A DNA stretch of 64,000 nucleotides from an uncultured Anaerolineales bacterium (GTDB lineage: Bacteria > Chloroflexota > Anaerolineae > Anaerolineales > UBA6663). The notes below the pieces were generated by a model. The model saw nothing but the letters and a program-made list of their open reading frames with translations, did not search any database and was not told where the DNA came from. Where the stretch lies: NCBI GenBank assembly GCA_937952305.1, contig CALFZO010000052.1, positions 124,001 to 188,000 of the forward strand, in the 5' to 3' direction. The translations under genes and the position numbers were made by a program. Below are positions 21,001-28,504 of this stretch, piece by piece. Within the stretch, counting starts at the first letter, position 1; each line of letters starts with the position of its first letter.

Positions 21001-24000
21001 GACGGAGTGAAGGACGTGCGCGCCTGGCCCTGGCCGTCGGTGGTGACCTCGGCATTGCCGACCAGCGTGTCGTCGGAGTTGCAGGCCCAGGTGTTGCCGC
21101 CGGTGTCCGGGTCCTGCTCCAGGGCGCAATTCCACTCGTGCTCGTAGAACTCGGCCCGCAGGCGCTGGTTCGGGAAGGGCGCGCTGTCCCAGTCCACGGT
21201 GGCGATCTCGAACGTCATGGGCTGCCCGGCCGTGCCCAGGTACTCGGTCGGCCGCACGCCCACGTAGAACTGGCCGGCGTGGACGATGACCTGCACGCGG
21301 CCGGCCACCTGCTGGCCGCCGGCCGGATCGGTCAGGGCGGCTTCGATGGTGTAGACCTGGGACTGGCCTTTATCCGAGAGGTCGGCCGGGACGTTCAGCG
21401 TGGCGCGCCCTTGCGCGTCGGTCCGGCCGTCCTGTTCCAGGAGGACGCGCCCGAACTCGCCGAAGAGCGGGCCGGTCTCGCCGGAGGTCCAGTCGAAGTC
21501 GATGAAGTCGAAGTAGCCGGTCGGCGCGCCGGCCTGCGGATCATACGGGAAGTAGTAAGTGGCGCCGAGCACGGTCCAGCGCACGTCCGCGTTCGAGACC
21601 GGCCCGCCGAAGAAGAAGGCCGCGTCCACGGTCACGGGGATGGTGGCGCCGGCCACGACCTCGGCCTGCGGCGTGGCGACGGTCACCTGGAATTCCGGCT
21701 TGCGGTACTGGGCGACGCTGAAGGACACGCTGCCCAGCTGGAGGAGGCCGAAGTTGGGGTCGGCGCCGTCGGGCCGGTTGACGGCGATGGTGTAGTAGCC
21801 GAGGCTGGCCTCGTCCGCGATCTGGAACTCGCCGGAGAAAGTGCCGTAATCGGTCAGCGGCAGGCGCGCGTCGTAGACGGTCTCACCGCGGTCGTTGGTG
21901 ATGACCACTTGCGCCTCGCGGAACTCAGGCAGGCGGAAGCGCGCGTCCTGCTCGGTGCGCAGGATGCCCTTGAAGAAGACCACCTGGCCGGGCCGGTAGA
22001 TCGGCCGGTCGGTGTACAGGTAGCCGCGGTAGTCCTGACGATAGTACTGCGAGCCGACGTTGAAGTCCCACGGCTCGATGCCGTCGGTCCAGTCGGACAG
22101 CGTCAGCGCAAAGGAGCCGCCCTCCGGCGCGACGGCGTAGACCTGGTCCCAGACATTGTCGTGCGCCGGCACCGGCACACGCAGAACGCCCTGCGCGTCG
22201 GTGGTCCCCTGCCCGATCACGCCGAAGTTCCGGTCATAGAGCGTCACCGGCAGGTTGGCCACGGCCTGGCCGCTGTCCAGGTCGGTGGCCCACACCAGCG
22301 CCTCGTCCAGCGCGGTCTTGAGGGTGAGGTGGTTGCGCGCCACCACGAGCAGCTGGTAGACCGGCGACAACTCGGGGCGGTCGGGCGTCATCAGGAGATA
22401 GTACACGCCGGGAGCCAGAGTGCCGCCCTCGGCCGCCAAGCTCACCTTAGTGAGGATGCGCGCATTGAGCTCGGACTGGATCAGGATGCGGCCGGGCGCG
22501 CCGGGCACGGCCGGCTGCGACGGCTGAAAGTCGCGCGCGTAGTCGTACTGGTTGGGGCCGGTAAGGTTGTAGAACTCGTCCAGCGTCAGCGGGTGGAGCG
22601 CCAGGTCGACGGCGTCCACGTTGAGCGTCGTCAGGTAAAGCTCGGTCGGCAGATAGGCGCTATATAGGCCGACCGTGCCGGCGGCGTTGAAGTAGGCCTC
22701 CGGGTAGCGCGGGCCGGTGGTAAAGCTGACCGTGCGTGGCTCCGTCAGGGCGGCATTGCCGTACGGGTCCAGCAGGCCGGGGTTGAGCGTCACCTGATAG
22801 GGCGTGGAGGGCGCCAAGTCCCAGCCAATGTAGTAGCTGAGGTCGTAATCGCTCCAATAGGTGTAGACCTCGGTGGGCTTGGGCAGGATCTCGATGTTCG
22901 GGTCGAGCGTGCTCAAGTCCATGGGCGAGGCAAAGTAGATCCGGAAGCCGTTGCCGCGGTCCACGTTCGTCTCGCCATCGCCGGGGTTGGTGGCCAGGAG
23001 GCCGGGCGCCAGGACCGTGATGAACTCGTAGGCGAAGTCGTAGCCGAGGCTGGCGCCGCCGCCGGCCGCCTGGGCTGTGCCGGCCACGCTCACCCCGTAG
23101 GTCGACCCCAGACCGAGGGCTTCACGGGGCGTGAAGGTCAGCACCGTGTCGGCCTCCGACCAGCGGAACGTGCCGGCCTTCACCTGGCCGGGCTGGGTCA
23201 ACTGGAAGGCGGCCTCGGTGGAGGCCCGATCCATGGCCTGGTTGAACGTGATGGTGATGGCCTGGGTCAGGGGGACGTTGCTGGCGTTGAAGGCCGGCTC
23301 ACTCGAGACGACCACAGGCGAGGCCACCGTGAACTGCCACGCGTAGTCCTGGGGCAATTCACCGCCGGTGACATCGCCCAGGCCGGCCGGGACGCGGCCG
23401 GTGTAGGTCTGGCCGCCGGCCAGCGGCTGGCTGGGGCGGAAAACGTAGATGCTGGTGTTGAGCCACTCGCCCTCGCCAGGCACCACCGGGCTGAGGACCA
23501 GCGGGCTCGGCAAGCTGGCCTGATTCGCCAGATCGGTCAGCGGCACCACCGGGCGGTTGAACATCACGGTGATGACCGAATCGACGGAGGCATCCACGGT
23601 GCCGGCCTCGGGCAAGGCTTTGGTCACTTCCAGATAACCGACCGTCTCGACGTTGAAAATGACCTCGCGCGCCAGCGCCAGGCCGGCCTTGCTGCGGGCC
23701 TCGGCGCCAATCTTGACGTCGTACTTGGCAGCGCGGCTGAGCGGCTGGTCCGGCGTGAAGGTGAGGACCGTGTCGTTGTCCGACCACGTGAATTTGCCGG
23801 AGATGCCGGCCGAGATGGAGAAGGCCTTCTCGGTGGCGGTGCGCTCCATGGGCGTATCGAAGTAAACGGTGATGGGCGCATCCACGCGCTGCTCGTCGCC
23901 GCGCGCCGGCAGCTGGTCGATGACGTTGGGCGCGATCGGCGGCAGCGGGGTCGGCGAGGCCGGCGGCGTGGCCGTAGGCGGCACGGGCGTGGCGGTCGGC

Positions 24001-24086
24001 GGCGGCCCGAAAACGCTGCACGCCAGCGAGGCCAGCACCAGGACAGTCAGCGCCGTCCACAACCGATTGGGTCGCCGATTAGGCAT
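18096..24086 (-). CDS. Giant alpha-2-macroglobulin-like lipoprotein without the thioester
   Basis: Bacterial alpha-2-macroglobulins are envelope proteins thought to trap proteases. The 1996-residue product starts with a lipoprotein signal (LTVLVLASLAC) and a Pro/Thr linker. Three or more SbsA/Big_5-type Ig domains follow (APITVYFDTPMERTATEKAF and similar repeats, residues about 55-470). Then come MG domains including DRPIYRPGQVVFFKGILR, the A2M core block WQAVVTTNAAGEATFSVTLP with LPDNLTTWRLDARG, and the alpha-alpha toroid (QNVDGGWGWWGSEESNPW). The thioester CxEQ is missing: YGCTEQ of active members aligns with YDTSEA near residue 1500. Covalent trapping is therefore unlikely. No PBP1C gene is adjacent. 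SD and start fit ATG 24086. Confidence 0.9.
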   Translation of the reverse strand: MPNRRPNRLWTALTVLVLASLACSVFGPPPTATPVPPTATPPASPTPLPPIAPNVIDQLPARGDEQRVDAPITVYFDTPMERTATEKAFSISAGISGKFTWSDNDTVLTFTPDQPLSRAAKYDVKIGAEARSKAGLALAREVIFNVETVGYLEVTKALPEAGTVDASVDSVITVMFNRPVVPLTDLANQASLPSPLVLSPVVPGEGEWLNTSIYVFRPSQPLAGGQTYTGRVPAGLGDVTGGELPQDYAWQFTVASPVVVSSEPAFNASNVPLTQAITITFNQAMDRASTEAAFQLTQPGQVKAGTFRWSEADTVLTFTPREALGLGSTYGVSVAGTAQAAGGGASLGYDFAYEFITVLAPGLLATNPGDGETNVDRGNGFRIYFASPMDLSTLDPNIEILPKPTEVYTYWSDYDLSYYIGWDLAPSTPYQVTLNPGLLDPYGNAALTEPRTVSFTTGPRYPEAYFNAAGTVGLYSAYLPTELYLTTLNVDAVDLALHPLTLDEFYNLTGPNQYDYARDFQPSQPAVPGAPGRILIQSELNARILTKVSLAAEGGTLAPGVYYLLMTPDRPELSPVYQLLVVARNHLTLKTALDEALVWATDLDSGQAVANLPVTLYDRNFGVIGQGTTDAQGVLRVPVPAHDNVWDQVYAVAPEGGSFALTLSDWTDGIEPWDFNVGSQYYRQDYRGYLYTDRPIYRPGQVVFFKGILRTEQDARFRLPEFREAQVVITNDRGETVYDARLPLTDYGTFSGEFQIADEASLGYYTIAVNRPDGADPNFGLLQLGSVSFSVAQYRKPEFQVTVATPQAEVVAGATIPVTVDAAFFFGGPVSNADVRWTVLGATYYFPYDPQAGAPTGYFDFIDFDWTSGETGPLFGEFGRVLLEQDGRTDAQGRATLNVPADLSDKGQSQVYTIEAALTDPAGGQQVAGRVQVIVHAGQFYVGVRPTEYLGTAGQPMTFEIATVDWDSAPFPNQRLRAEFYEHEWNCALEQDPDTGGNTWACNSDDTLVGNAEVTTDGQGQARTSFTPSAGGTYKILVTGVDGGGRTVKSATYVWVMAAGNEYVTWRQRNDDRITLVADRRDYRPGDTAEILIPSPFQGEALALITVERAGVLTYDVVPLANNSAVYRLPITADYAPNVFVSVTLMKGVDANNPAPAFKLGLVKLTVSPEQQALSLTLTPDKTKVGPRETVNYTLKAVDYQGRPVQGEFSVGLVDLAVLQLSAPNSSPILDAFYGERGLGVRTASGLTRSVDRLNVEAARAKGGGGGAEAGFDEVRSNFLDTAYWQAVVTTNAAGEATFSVTLPDNLTTWRLDARGVSAATLVGQGTVDIVATKDLLIRPVTPRFFVAGDQAELAAVINNNTAADLEVTATLAGQGVTLTSPDRQSVTVPANGRVEVTWNVTAGDGDYADLTFTAEGGGLRDSSKPTLGRPPEQRLPILKYSAPETVGTAGELTDATPRLEAISLPRRYDVTQGDLTVAVAPSLAAATTPALDYLKEPDYDTSEAIVSSFLPNVVTYRAFQRLNLPDAELAAKLKDLVSSAVQKLSARQNVDGGWGWWGSEESNPWLTAYALFGLSQARDAGFPVNEGSLSSAASYLAGQLLTPAAVPADEAWRLNRQAFLLYVLAEAGLGDTSATITLYEARDRLDSYARALLALTLQRVDGGDTRLRGLLSDLNNAAILSATGAHWEEAQRDWWNLNTDTRSTAIVLLALARLDPENQLNANVVRWLMSARTAQYWETRQETVWSVLALTEWMDVTGELQADYNYRITLNGNVLLADKASADNLRETQTTRVAVGELLQDQANRLIFERGAGAGRLYYTAHLNLFLPVADVRAVSRGAVVGRTYTLVSDDCGGADQPACPPITSAQAGQDIRVTVTLIAPNDLYYVALEDPIPAGTEPVDTSLLTTSVVGQAPELNPADPFYYGWGWWWFSQTEIRDEKVALFATYLPRGTYEYTYVLHASRPGIYQVIPPSAHELYFPEVFGRGDGAVFTITP

Positions 24087-24439
24087 AGAGTCTCTCCTTC
24101 AACAGACAGGCGCGGCCCGCGGGCGGTCGGGTCCCGCCAGACGATCCGTTGGTCTGTCTGGGCACAAGCGATGCGGCCTTAATGACGCTCTGGACGACTT
24201 TATGGTTCCGCGAAGCAGCACCGCTACTGGCCTCGTCATTATACAACCGGGCCTTGGCGCCCATGCCGCGTTAACACCTGCACCAGGCCCACGCCCCTGG
24301 ACGAAGGTCACCGATTAACGAGTTGAAGTCACAAACTATTCGTGATCATGTTCCGGGTCGAAACTAAGGAAACCTGACTATTGCTATCCACAGACGCACT
24401 GTAAATTAAGCGCCAGACCCGCGCCGGCAATGGTGACTG
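24087..24439. other. Intergenic region between the A2M-like gene and hemH
   Basis: This 353-bp divergent region holds no convincing gene. It contains a minus-strand TATAAT at 24243-24238 for the A2M-like gene, giving a leader of about 150 nt. For hemH there is only a weak plus-strand candidate (TTGCTA at 24381 with TAAATT at 24402). The part around 24320-24410 is clearly richer in A+T than its neighbours. Confidence 0.5.
24238..24243 (-). promoter_or_regulatory. -10 element of the A2M-like gene
   Basis: TATAAT on the minus strand, about 150 bases before the ATG at 24086. The -35 is not clear. Confidence 0.45.
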
Positions 24440-25468
24440 ATGCCTGGAAATGAACCCCGCCCCTCCACGCCCAGCCTGAGTGTCCTCCTGACCAATATCG
24501 GCAGCCCGGAAGCCCCCACCCCGGCAGCGCTGCGCCGATATCTGGCCCAATTCCTGGGCGATCCACGCATCGTCGAGCTGCCGCGCTGGCTGTGGTGGCC
24601 GATCCTGCACGGAGTCCTGCTCAACACCCGCCCCGCCCGCTCGGCCCGGCTGTACCGCAATGTTTGGGGGACGGAGGGCGCGCCGTTGCTGGCGGTCGCG
24701 CGCCGGCAAGCCGCCGGGCTGCGCAGCCGTCTGCAGGCCCGGCTCGGCGCGACGATCCAGGTGGCGGTCGGGATGAGCTATGGCGAGCCGTCCATCGCCG
24801 CCGGACTGCGGGAGCTGCGCGCCGCGGGCGCACGCCGGGTGCTGATCTTCCCCCTCTTCCCACAATACTCCGCCACCACCACCGCCGCCTGCTTAGACGC
24901 CGCCTTCGCCGAGCTGCGCCGTTGGCGCTGGGTGCCGGAGATTCGGACCGTCGCCCACTATCCCAATCACCCGGGATATGTGGCCGCGCTGGCCCAGAGC
25001 CTCGCCCGCGCCTGGGACGAGCACGGCCGGCCGCACCGTCTGCTGTTCTCCTTCCACGGCCTCCCGCGCAGCTATGCCCAGAAGGGCGATCCCTATGAGG
25101 CCGAGTGCCGCGCCACCGCGCGCCTGGTGGCGGCCCGGCTTGGCCTGGCCGACGACGCCTGGGCCGTGTCCTTCCAGTCGCGCTTCGGGCCGGCTGAGTG
25201 GCTCAAGCCGTACACGGACGAGTTGTTGACGGAGTGGGGTCGCGCCGGGCTAGAGGGTGTCCACGTCATCTGCCCTGGTTTTGCGGCCGACTGTCTAGAG
25301 ACTCTGGACGAGATCGGGCGCGAGGCCAAACACACCTTTGAGGCGGCCGGCGGGCGCGGCTTTCATTACATCCCGGCGCTTAACGCTGAGCCGGCCCACC
25401 TGGACGCGCTGGCCGAGATCGCAGCCGCGCACCTGAGCGGCTGGGGCGGCGACTGCGCCCAGGCCTGA
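24440..25468 (+). CDS. hemH: Ferrochelatase
   Basis: HemH inserts ferrous iron into protoporphyrin IX (or coproporphyrin III in some bacteria). The 342-residue protein has the N-terminal LLTNIGSPEAPTP, the metal-site histidine in FSFHGLPRSY (H206), and the second catalytic block CPGFAADCLETLDEI (E287). PLFPQYSATTTA is also typical. FSFHGLP and the overall length fit the classical protoporphyrin type, but the substrate cannot be settled from sequence. It is a single gene, and other heme genes are not in the window. Confidence 0.95.
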   Translation: MPGNEPRPSTPSLSVLLTNIGSPEAPTPAALRRYLAQFLGDPRIVELPRWLWWPILHGVLLNTRPARSARLYRNVWGTEGAPLLAVARRQAAGLRSRLQARLGATIQVAVGMSYGEPSIAAGLRELRAAGARRVLIFPLFPQYSATTTAACLDAAFAELRRWRWVPEIRTVAHYPNHPGYVAALAQSLARAWDEHGRPHRLLFSFHGLPRSYAQKGDPYEAECRATARLVAARLGLADDAWAVSFQSRFGPAEWLKPYTDELLTEWGRAGLEGVHVICPGFAADCLETLDEIGREAKHTFEAAGGRGFHYIPALNAEPAHLDALAEIAAAHLSGWGGDCAQA

Positions 25469-25513
25469 CAGCCGCGGACAGCACCGGCGGCCAGCGGGTA
25501 ACCCCAACGAAAA

Positions 25514-25540
25514 GAGACCGGCTGCAGAGGAGCCGGTCTC
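25514..25540. terminator. Bidirectional terminator between hemH and the ATP-grasp gene
   Basis: Stem GAGACCGGCT/AGCCGGTCTC with a 7-nt loop. On the minus strand it is followed by CTTTTCG; on the plus strand by GTCTT. It serves both converging genes. Confidence 0.75.
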
Positions 25541-25572
25541 GTCTTGATCCGATGAAACGCGCGAACGGCGCG

Positions 25573-26616
25573 TCAGGCTTTGGAGCCGTTCGGCATGCGA
25601 TGGGAGGCCAGGCTGAGGATACGGGCCGTCATCTGGCCGTAATCATAGCCGGCGGCGCGCGATGAACGCGCGAAGCCGCCCTCCATGGTGATATCAGGGT
25701 TGGCGTTGACATCGAGGACATACGGGACGCCATTGCGCACGCGCATATCCACGCGCCCGTAGTCGCGCAGGCGCAGCGCCTTGTAGGTGGCCAGGGCCAC
25801 GCGCTCGATGCGGCGCTTGAGCGTCTTATCCAACAGGGCCGGGCACTGGACGGCCGTGAGCCGGTAGGCCTCCGACTCCGGGTTCCACTTGGCGTCGAAC
25901 GTGCACAGCCGGTCGTGGTAATCCGGGAAAGCGGAGTAATCCATGGCGCTGATCGGCAGCACCTGGGCTTCGTCGCCGTTGCCCCAGACCGAGACGTTGT
26001 ACTCGGTGCCGTCGATGAAGTCCTCGATCAGGGCCGGGCAATGCCAGGTGTCCAGCACGTACTGAATGCGCTCCTTCAACTGCTGCGGCGTGTCCACCAC
26101 GGCCTCGCGCGTAATGCCGAAGGAACAGTGCTCGGTGGCCGGCTTGACCAGCGCCGGGTAGCGCCGCCAGCCGTTGAGCACGGCGCGGTCGTAAACTTTG
26201 GAGACCGGCGTCGGGATCTTGTTCTCGAGCAGGACCTTCTTGGTGTAGGCCTTGTCTAGGCTGGCGTTGAGCGTCCAGGCATCAGACCCGGAGTAGGCGA
26301 AGCCCAACTCCTCCAGCACGGGCGGCACCGCATCGTAAGCGTTGGGCGCACCATCCAGGCCCTCCGCCCAGTTGAAGACCACGTACTCGCGCGGGTCGAA
26401 TTCCCGCAGCGGACCGGCCACATCTTTACGCACCGCCACCGGCGTTGCTTCCACACCCACCACGCTCAGGCCGCGCTTCATGCGCGTAATGCACTCTTCC
26501 GACAGAAGCGTGTCATCCTGGGTCCAGTCGCTCATCACGCTGTACAGAAGGATCGCCTTGAAGGTCGGCGTCATGGGCACGTTTTGGGCCTTCTGTGTCT
26601 TAATTTTCAGAGCCAT
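25573..26616 (-). CDS. D-Ala-D-Ala-ligase-like ATP-grasp enzyme (third copy)
   Basis: ATP-grasp ligases join a carboxylate to an amine through an acyl phosphate. The 347-residue protein has the N-terminal domain with VFNWAEGLDGAPNAYDAVPP and LEELGFAYSGSDAWTLNASL, then LDKAYTKKVLLENKIPTP, where the family shows DK and the lid lysine. PALVKPATEHCSFGIT binds the nucleotide, ALIEDFIDGTEYNVSVWG the metal side, and DVNANPDIT ends the site. It is more diverged than the two copies upstream and lies 248 bp beyond the GNAT gene with its own promoter. The substrate is unknown; a role in the same pathway is inferred from proximity. Confidence 0.8.
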   Translation of the reverse strand: MALKIKTQKAQNVPMTPTFKAILLYSVMSDWTQDDTLLSEECITRMKRGLSVVGVEATPVAVRKDVAGPLREFDPREYVVFNWAEGLDGAPNAYDAVPPVLEELGFAYSGSDAWTLNASLDKAYTKKVLLENKIPTPVSKVYDRAVLNGWRRYPALVKPATEHCSFGITREAVVDTPQQLKERIQYVLDTWHCPALIEDFIDGTEYNVSVWGNGDEAQVLPISAMDYSAFPDYHDRLCTFDAKWNPESEAYRLTAVQCPALLDKTLKRRIERVALATYKALRLRDYGRVDMRVRNGVPYVLDVNANPDITMEGGFARSSRAAGYDYGQMTARILSLASHRMPNGSKA

Positions 26617-26725
26617 GTTTTCCTTACTGCCTCACCTCCAAAATCTGGGAGGGTCCGCAACCATTACCGCCAGCAATCTGGTGCTGTGCCAAACCTTGCT
26701 ATCCAGATTGACATTCCTATATGGC

Positions 26726-26753
26726 ATCCTACCATAACCGAGCGCGCGGTCAA
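26726..26753 (-). promoter_or_regulatory. Promoter of the third ATP-grasp gene
   Basis: On the minus strand TTGACC (26753-26748), 16-bp spacer and TAGGAT (26731-26726), about 110 nt before the ATG at 26616. The surrounding 250 bp are noticeably AT-richer than the rest. Confidence 0.5.
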
Positions 26754-26864
26754 TATGTCTAGTCTTAAAATTGCTTCTTTAACCTTAAAGTTTCAGGGTT
26801 GGTGGCCGATTTGGACAGTATTGAGAAGCGCGCCCATGTGCAAAGTGCACAGCCCGGCGCGGGG

Positions 26865-27341
26865 CTACAACCGGCGCACGAACACGCACAGGTCTTCGCC
26901 GCGGTCATAGAAATCGGTGATCTGGGTCTGCAAATCGCAACCCACCCGGTGATAGAACTGACGCGCCGGCGCATAGTCCGCGCGGTTGCTGGTCCAGATG
27001 ACGATGAGCCAGCGCCCGAGCGCCCGCACAGCGGCCTCAACCGCCTGAAACAGCGCGACGCCGACGCCGCGGCCCTGCGCGCCCTGGGCGGTGCAGATCC
27101 AGTACAAATCGGCGGCGCCATGGGAGAGCGCCGTCGGCCCCCAACACGCAAAGCCCAGGAACTCGTCGCCGTCCTGGCAGCTCACGAAGTTGTAGCCGCT
27201 GGCCTGCGGGTCACGCAGAAAGCCCTGGAACAACTCCTCCACGGTGTTGACTTCTTCGGCGTTGAAGACGCCGACCGAGCGGGCGGCCGCGAGAATGGCC
27301 GGCAGATCGCGGGCCAGCGAGATGGAGACGGTGACGGTCAT
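26865..27341 (-). CDS. GNAT-family N-acetyltransferase
   Basis: GNAT enzymes move an acetyl group from acetyl-CoA to an amine. The 158-residue protein has the GNAT core: YNFVSCQDGDEFLGFACW (strands 2-4), AADLYWICTAQGAQGRGVG (strand 4 and the Q/RxxGxG/A pyrophosphate loop), then NRADYAPARQFYHRVGCD, the C-terminal beta5-alpha4 block. It is the last gene of the operon headed by the lysine 2,3-aminomutase, 16 bp after the ATP-grasp gene. Archaeal ablA-ablB pairs also combine a lysine aminomutase with a GNAT enzyme to make N-epsilon-acetyl-beta-lysine, so an AblB-like role is plausible but not proven. Start ATG 27341 begins the fold directly (MTVTVSISLARD). Confidence 0.82.
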   Translation of the reverse strand: MTVTVSISLARDLPAILAAARSVGVFNAEEVNTVEELFQGFLRDPQASGYNFVSCQDGDEFLGFACWGPTALSHGAADLYWICTAQGAQGRGVGVALFQAVEAAVRALGRWLIVIWTSNRADYAPARQFYHRVGCDLQTQITDFYDRGEDLCVFVRRL

Positions 27342-27357
27342 GGGGTCGGCGGTACGG

Positions 27358-28482
27358 TTACCGGGACGAGGACACAAAGCGGCTGGAGCGCAGCCCGTGG
27401 CGCTCGATGGCGGCGTCCAGGATCATGTTGACGAGCTCGGCATGGCTGATGCCCATGGCGGCGGCCTCGATGACCAGGTCGCTGATGCCGGGGGCCAGGC
27501 CGGGCAGCGGGTTGATCTCCAGGATATAGGGCTTGTAGTTATCGTTCTCGTCGAGGCGGAAATCGACGCGGGACACGTCGTAGCAGCCCAACACCCGGAA
27601 GACGGCGGCCGTCAGCCAGTTCAGGTGCTGCACCTGTTCGCGCTTGAGCGGAGCCGGGCACAGGTATTCCAGGGAGTCGGCCAAGTCCGTCTTGAGCCGG
27701 TTGGAATAGACCGTGTCGCTGTCTTTGTAAGGCGCCAGGTTCACTTCCATCGGCGGCAGGAAGGTGAGGCCGCCGGTGCGCAGAGCCGCCAGCCCGATCT
27801 CGGAGTAATCGCGGTCGCGGGTGACGTAGTAGCGCTGCGGCAGACGCCGCGCGGCCACCCCGCCGATGTTGCCGACCAGACCCACGGTCACTTCGCGCCC
27901 GGCGATGTAGCGCTCCACCAGCACGGTCTGCTTGTAGCGGCCCAGCAGATAGGCGACCTGCTCGCGCAGCTCGTGTTCATCGTTGACGATCGACTTGCCG
28001 CTGACGCCCATGCCCGTGCCTTCGCGCGACGGCTTAACGAACAACGGAAAGAGCATGTCGTCGTCCAGCGGCTCGTCCGGGTCTTCGAAAGACTGGAAGG
28101 CCGGCGTCGGCAGGTCGTGCCACATCATGACGCGCTTGGTCATGGGCTTGTCCAGGGCCAGCGCCAGCGTCATCACGCGCGAGCCCGTGTACGGCAGGCG
28201 CAGCATCTCCAACAAGGCCGGCACCTGGGCCTCGCGGCCGTCGCCGAAGTGGCCCTCACAGATGTTGAAGCACAGGTCCGGCTGGTAGCCGCGCAGGTGG
28301 CTGACCAGGTCGGCGTCGCCTTCGAAGAAGGCGGCCGCATGGCCGCCGGCCTGGATGGCCTCCATCAGGGCCGAAACCGTGGACTCCGAGTCGAGATCGT
28401 CCCAATGATCGTCGACCATGCCCTGGAACTTGGGCGCATTCTGTTTGAGGTTGGCGAGCACGGCAACTTTGAGGCGGGCCAT
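27358..28482 (-). CDS. D-Ala-D-Ala-ligase-like ATP-grasp enzyme (second copy)
   Basis: The 374-residue protein is a paralogue of the gene just upstream: both open with LxNLKxNAP, then an internal CFNICEG or CFNTCEG and REAQVPALLEM. It has the family nucleotide-binding block LFVKPSREGTGMGVSGKS, the acidic VLVERYIAGREVTVGLVGN, and the metal/substrate site VDFRLDENDNYKPYILEINP with NPLPGL. These are hallmarks of D-Ala-D-Ala ligase (Ddl) relatives. It is 22 bp after the first ATP-grasp gene and 16 bp before the GNAT gene. Two Ddl-like genes beside a lysine 2,3-aminomutase suggest ligation of beta-lysine or its derivative rather than peptidoglycan synthesis. That is inference. Confidence 0.85.
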   Translation of the reverse strand: MARLKVAVLANLKQNAPKFQGMVDDHWDDLDSESTVSALMEAIQAGGHAAAFFEGDADLVSHLRGYQPDLCFNICEGHFGDGREAQVPALLEMLRLPYTGSRVMTLALALDKPMTKRVMMWHDLPTPAFQSFEDPDEPLDDDMLFPLFVKPSREGTGMGVSGKSIVNDEHELREQVAYLLGRYKQTVLVERYIAGREVTVGLVGNIGGVAARRLPQRYYVTRDRDYSEIGLAALRTGGLTFLPPMEVNLAPYKDSDTVYSNRLKTDLADSLEYLCPAPLKREQVQHLNWLTAAVFRVLGCYDVSRVDFRLDENDNYKPYILEINPLPGLAPGISDLVIEAAAMGISHAELVNMILDAAIERHGLRSSRFVSSSR

Positions 28483-28504
28483 GGGGCCTCCGGCGGACGC
28501 TGGG

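Noticed and set aside
18021..22667. A 1548-codon open frame opposite the alpha-2-macroglobulin gene
   Set aside because: Same GC-driven mirror effect. The product is Arg/Gly/His-rich with no domain, and the minus-strand gene has clear signal peptide and motifs.
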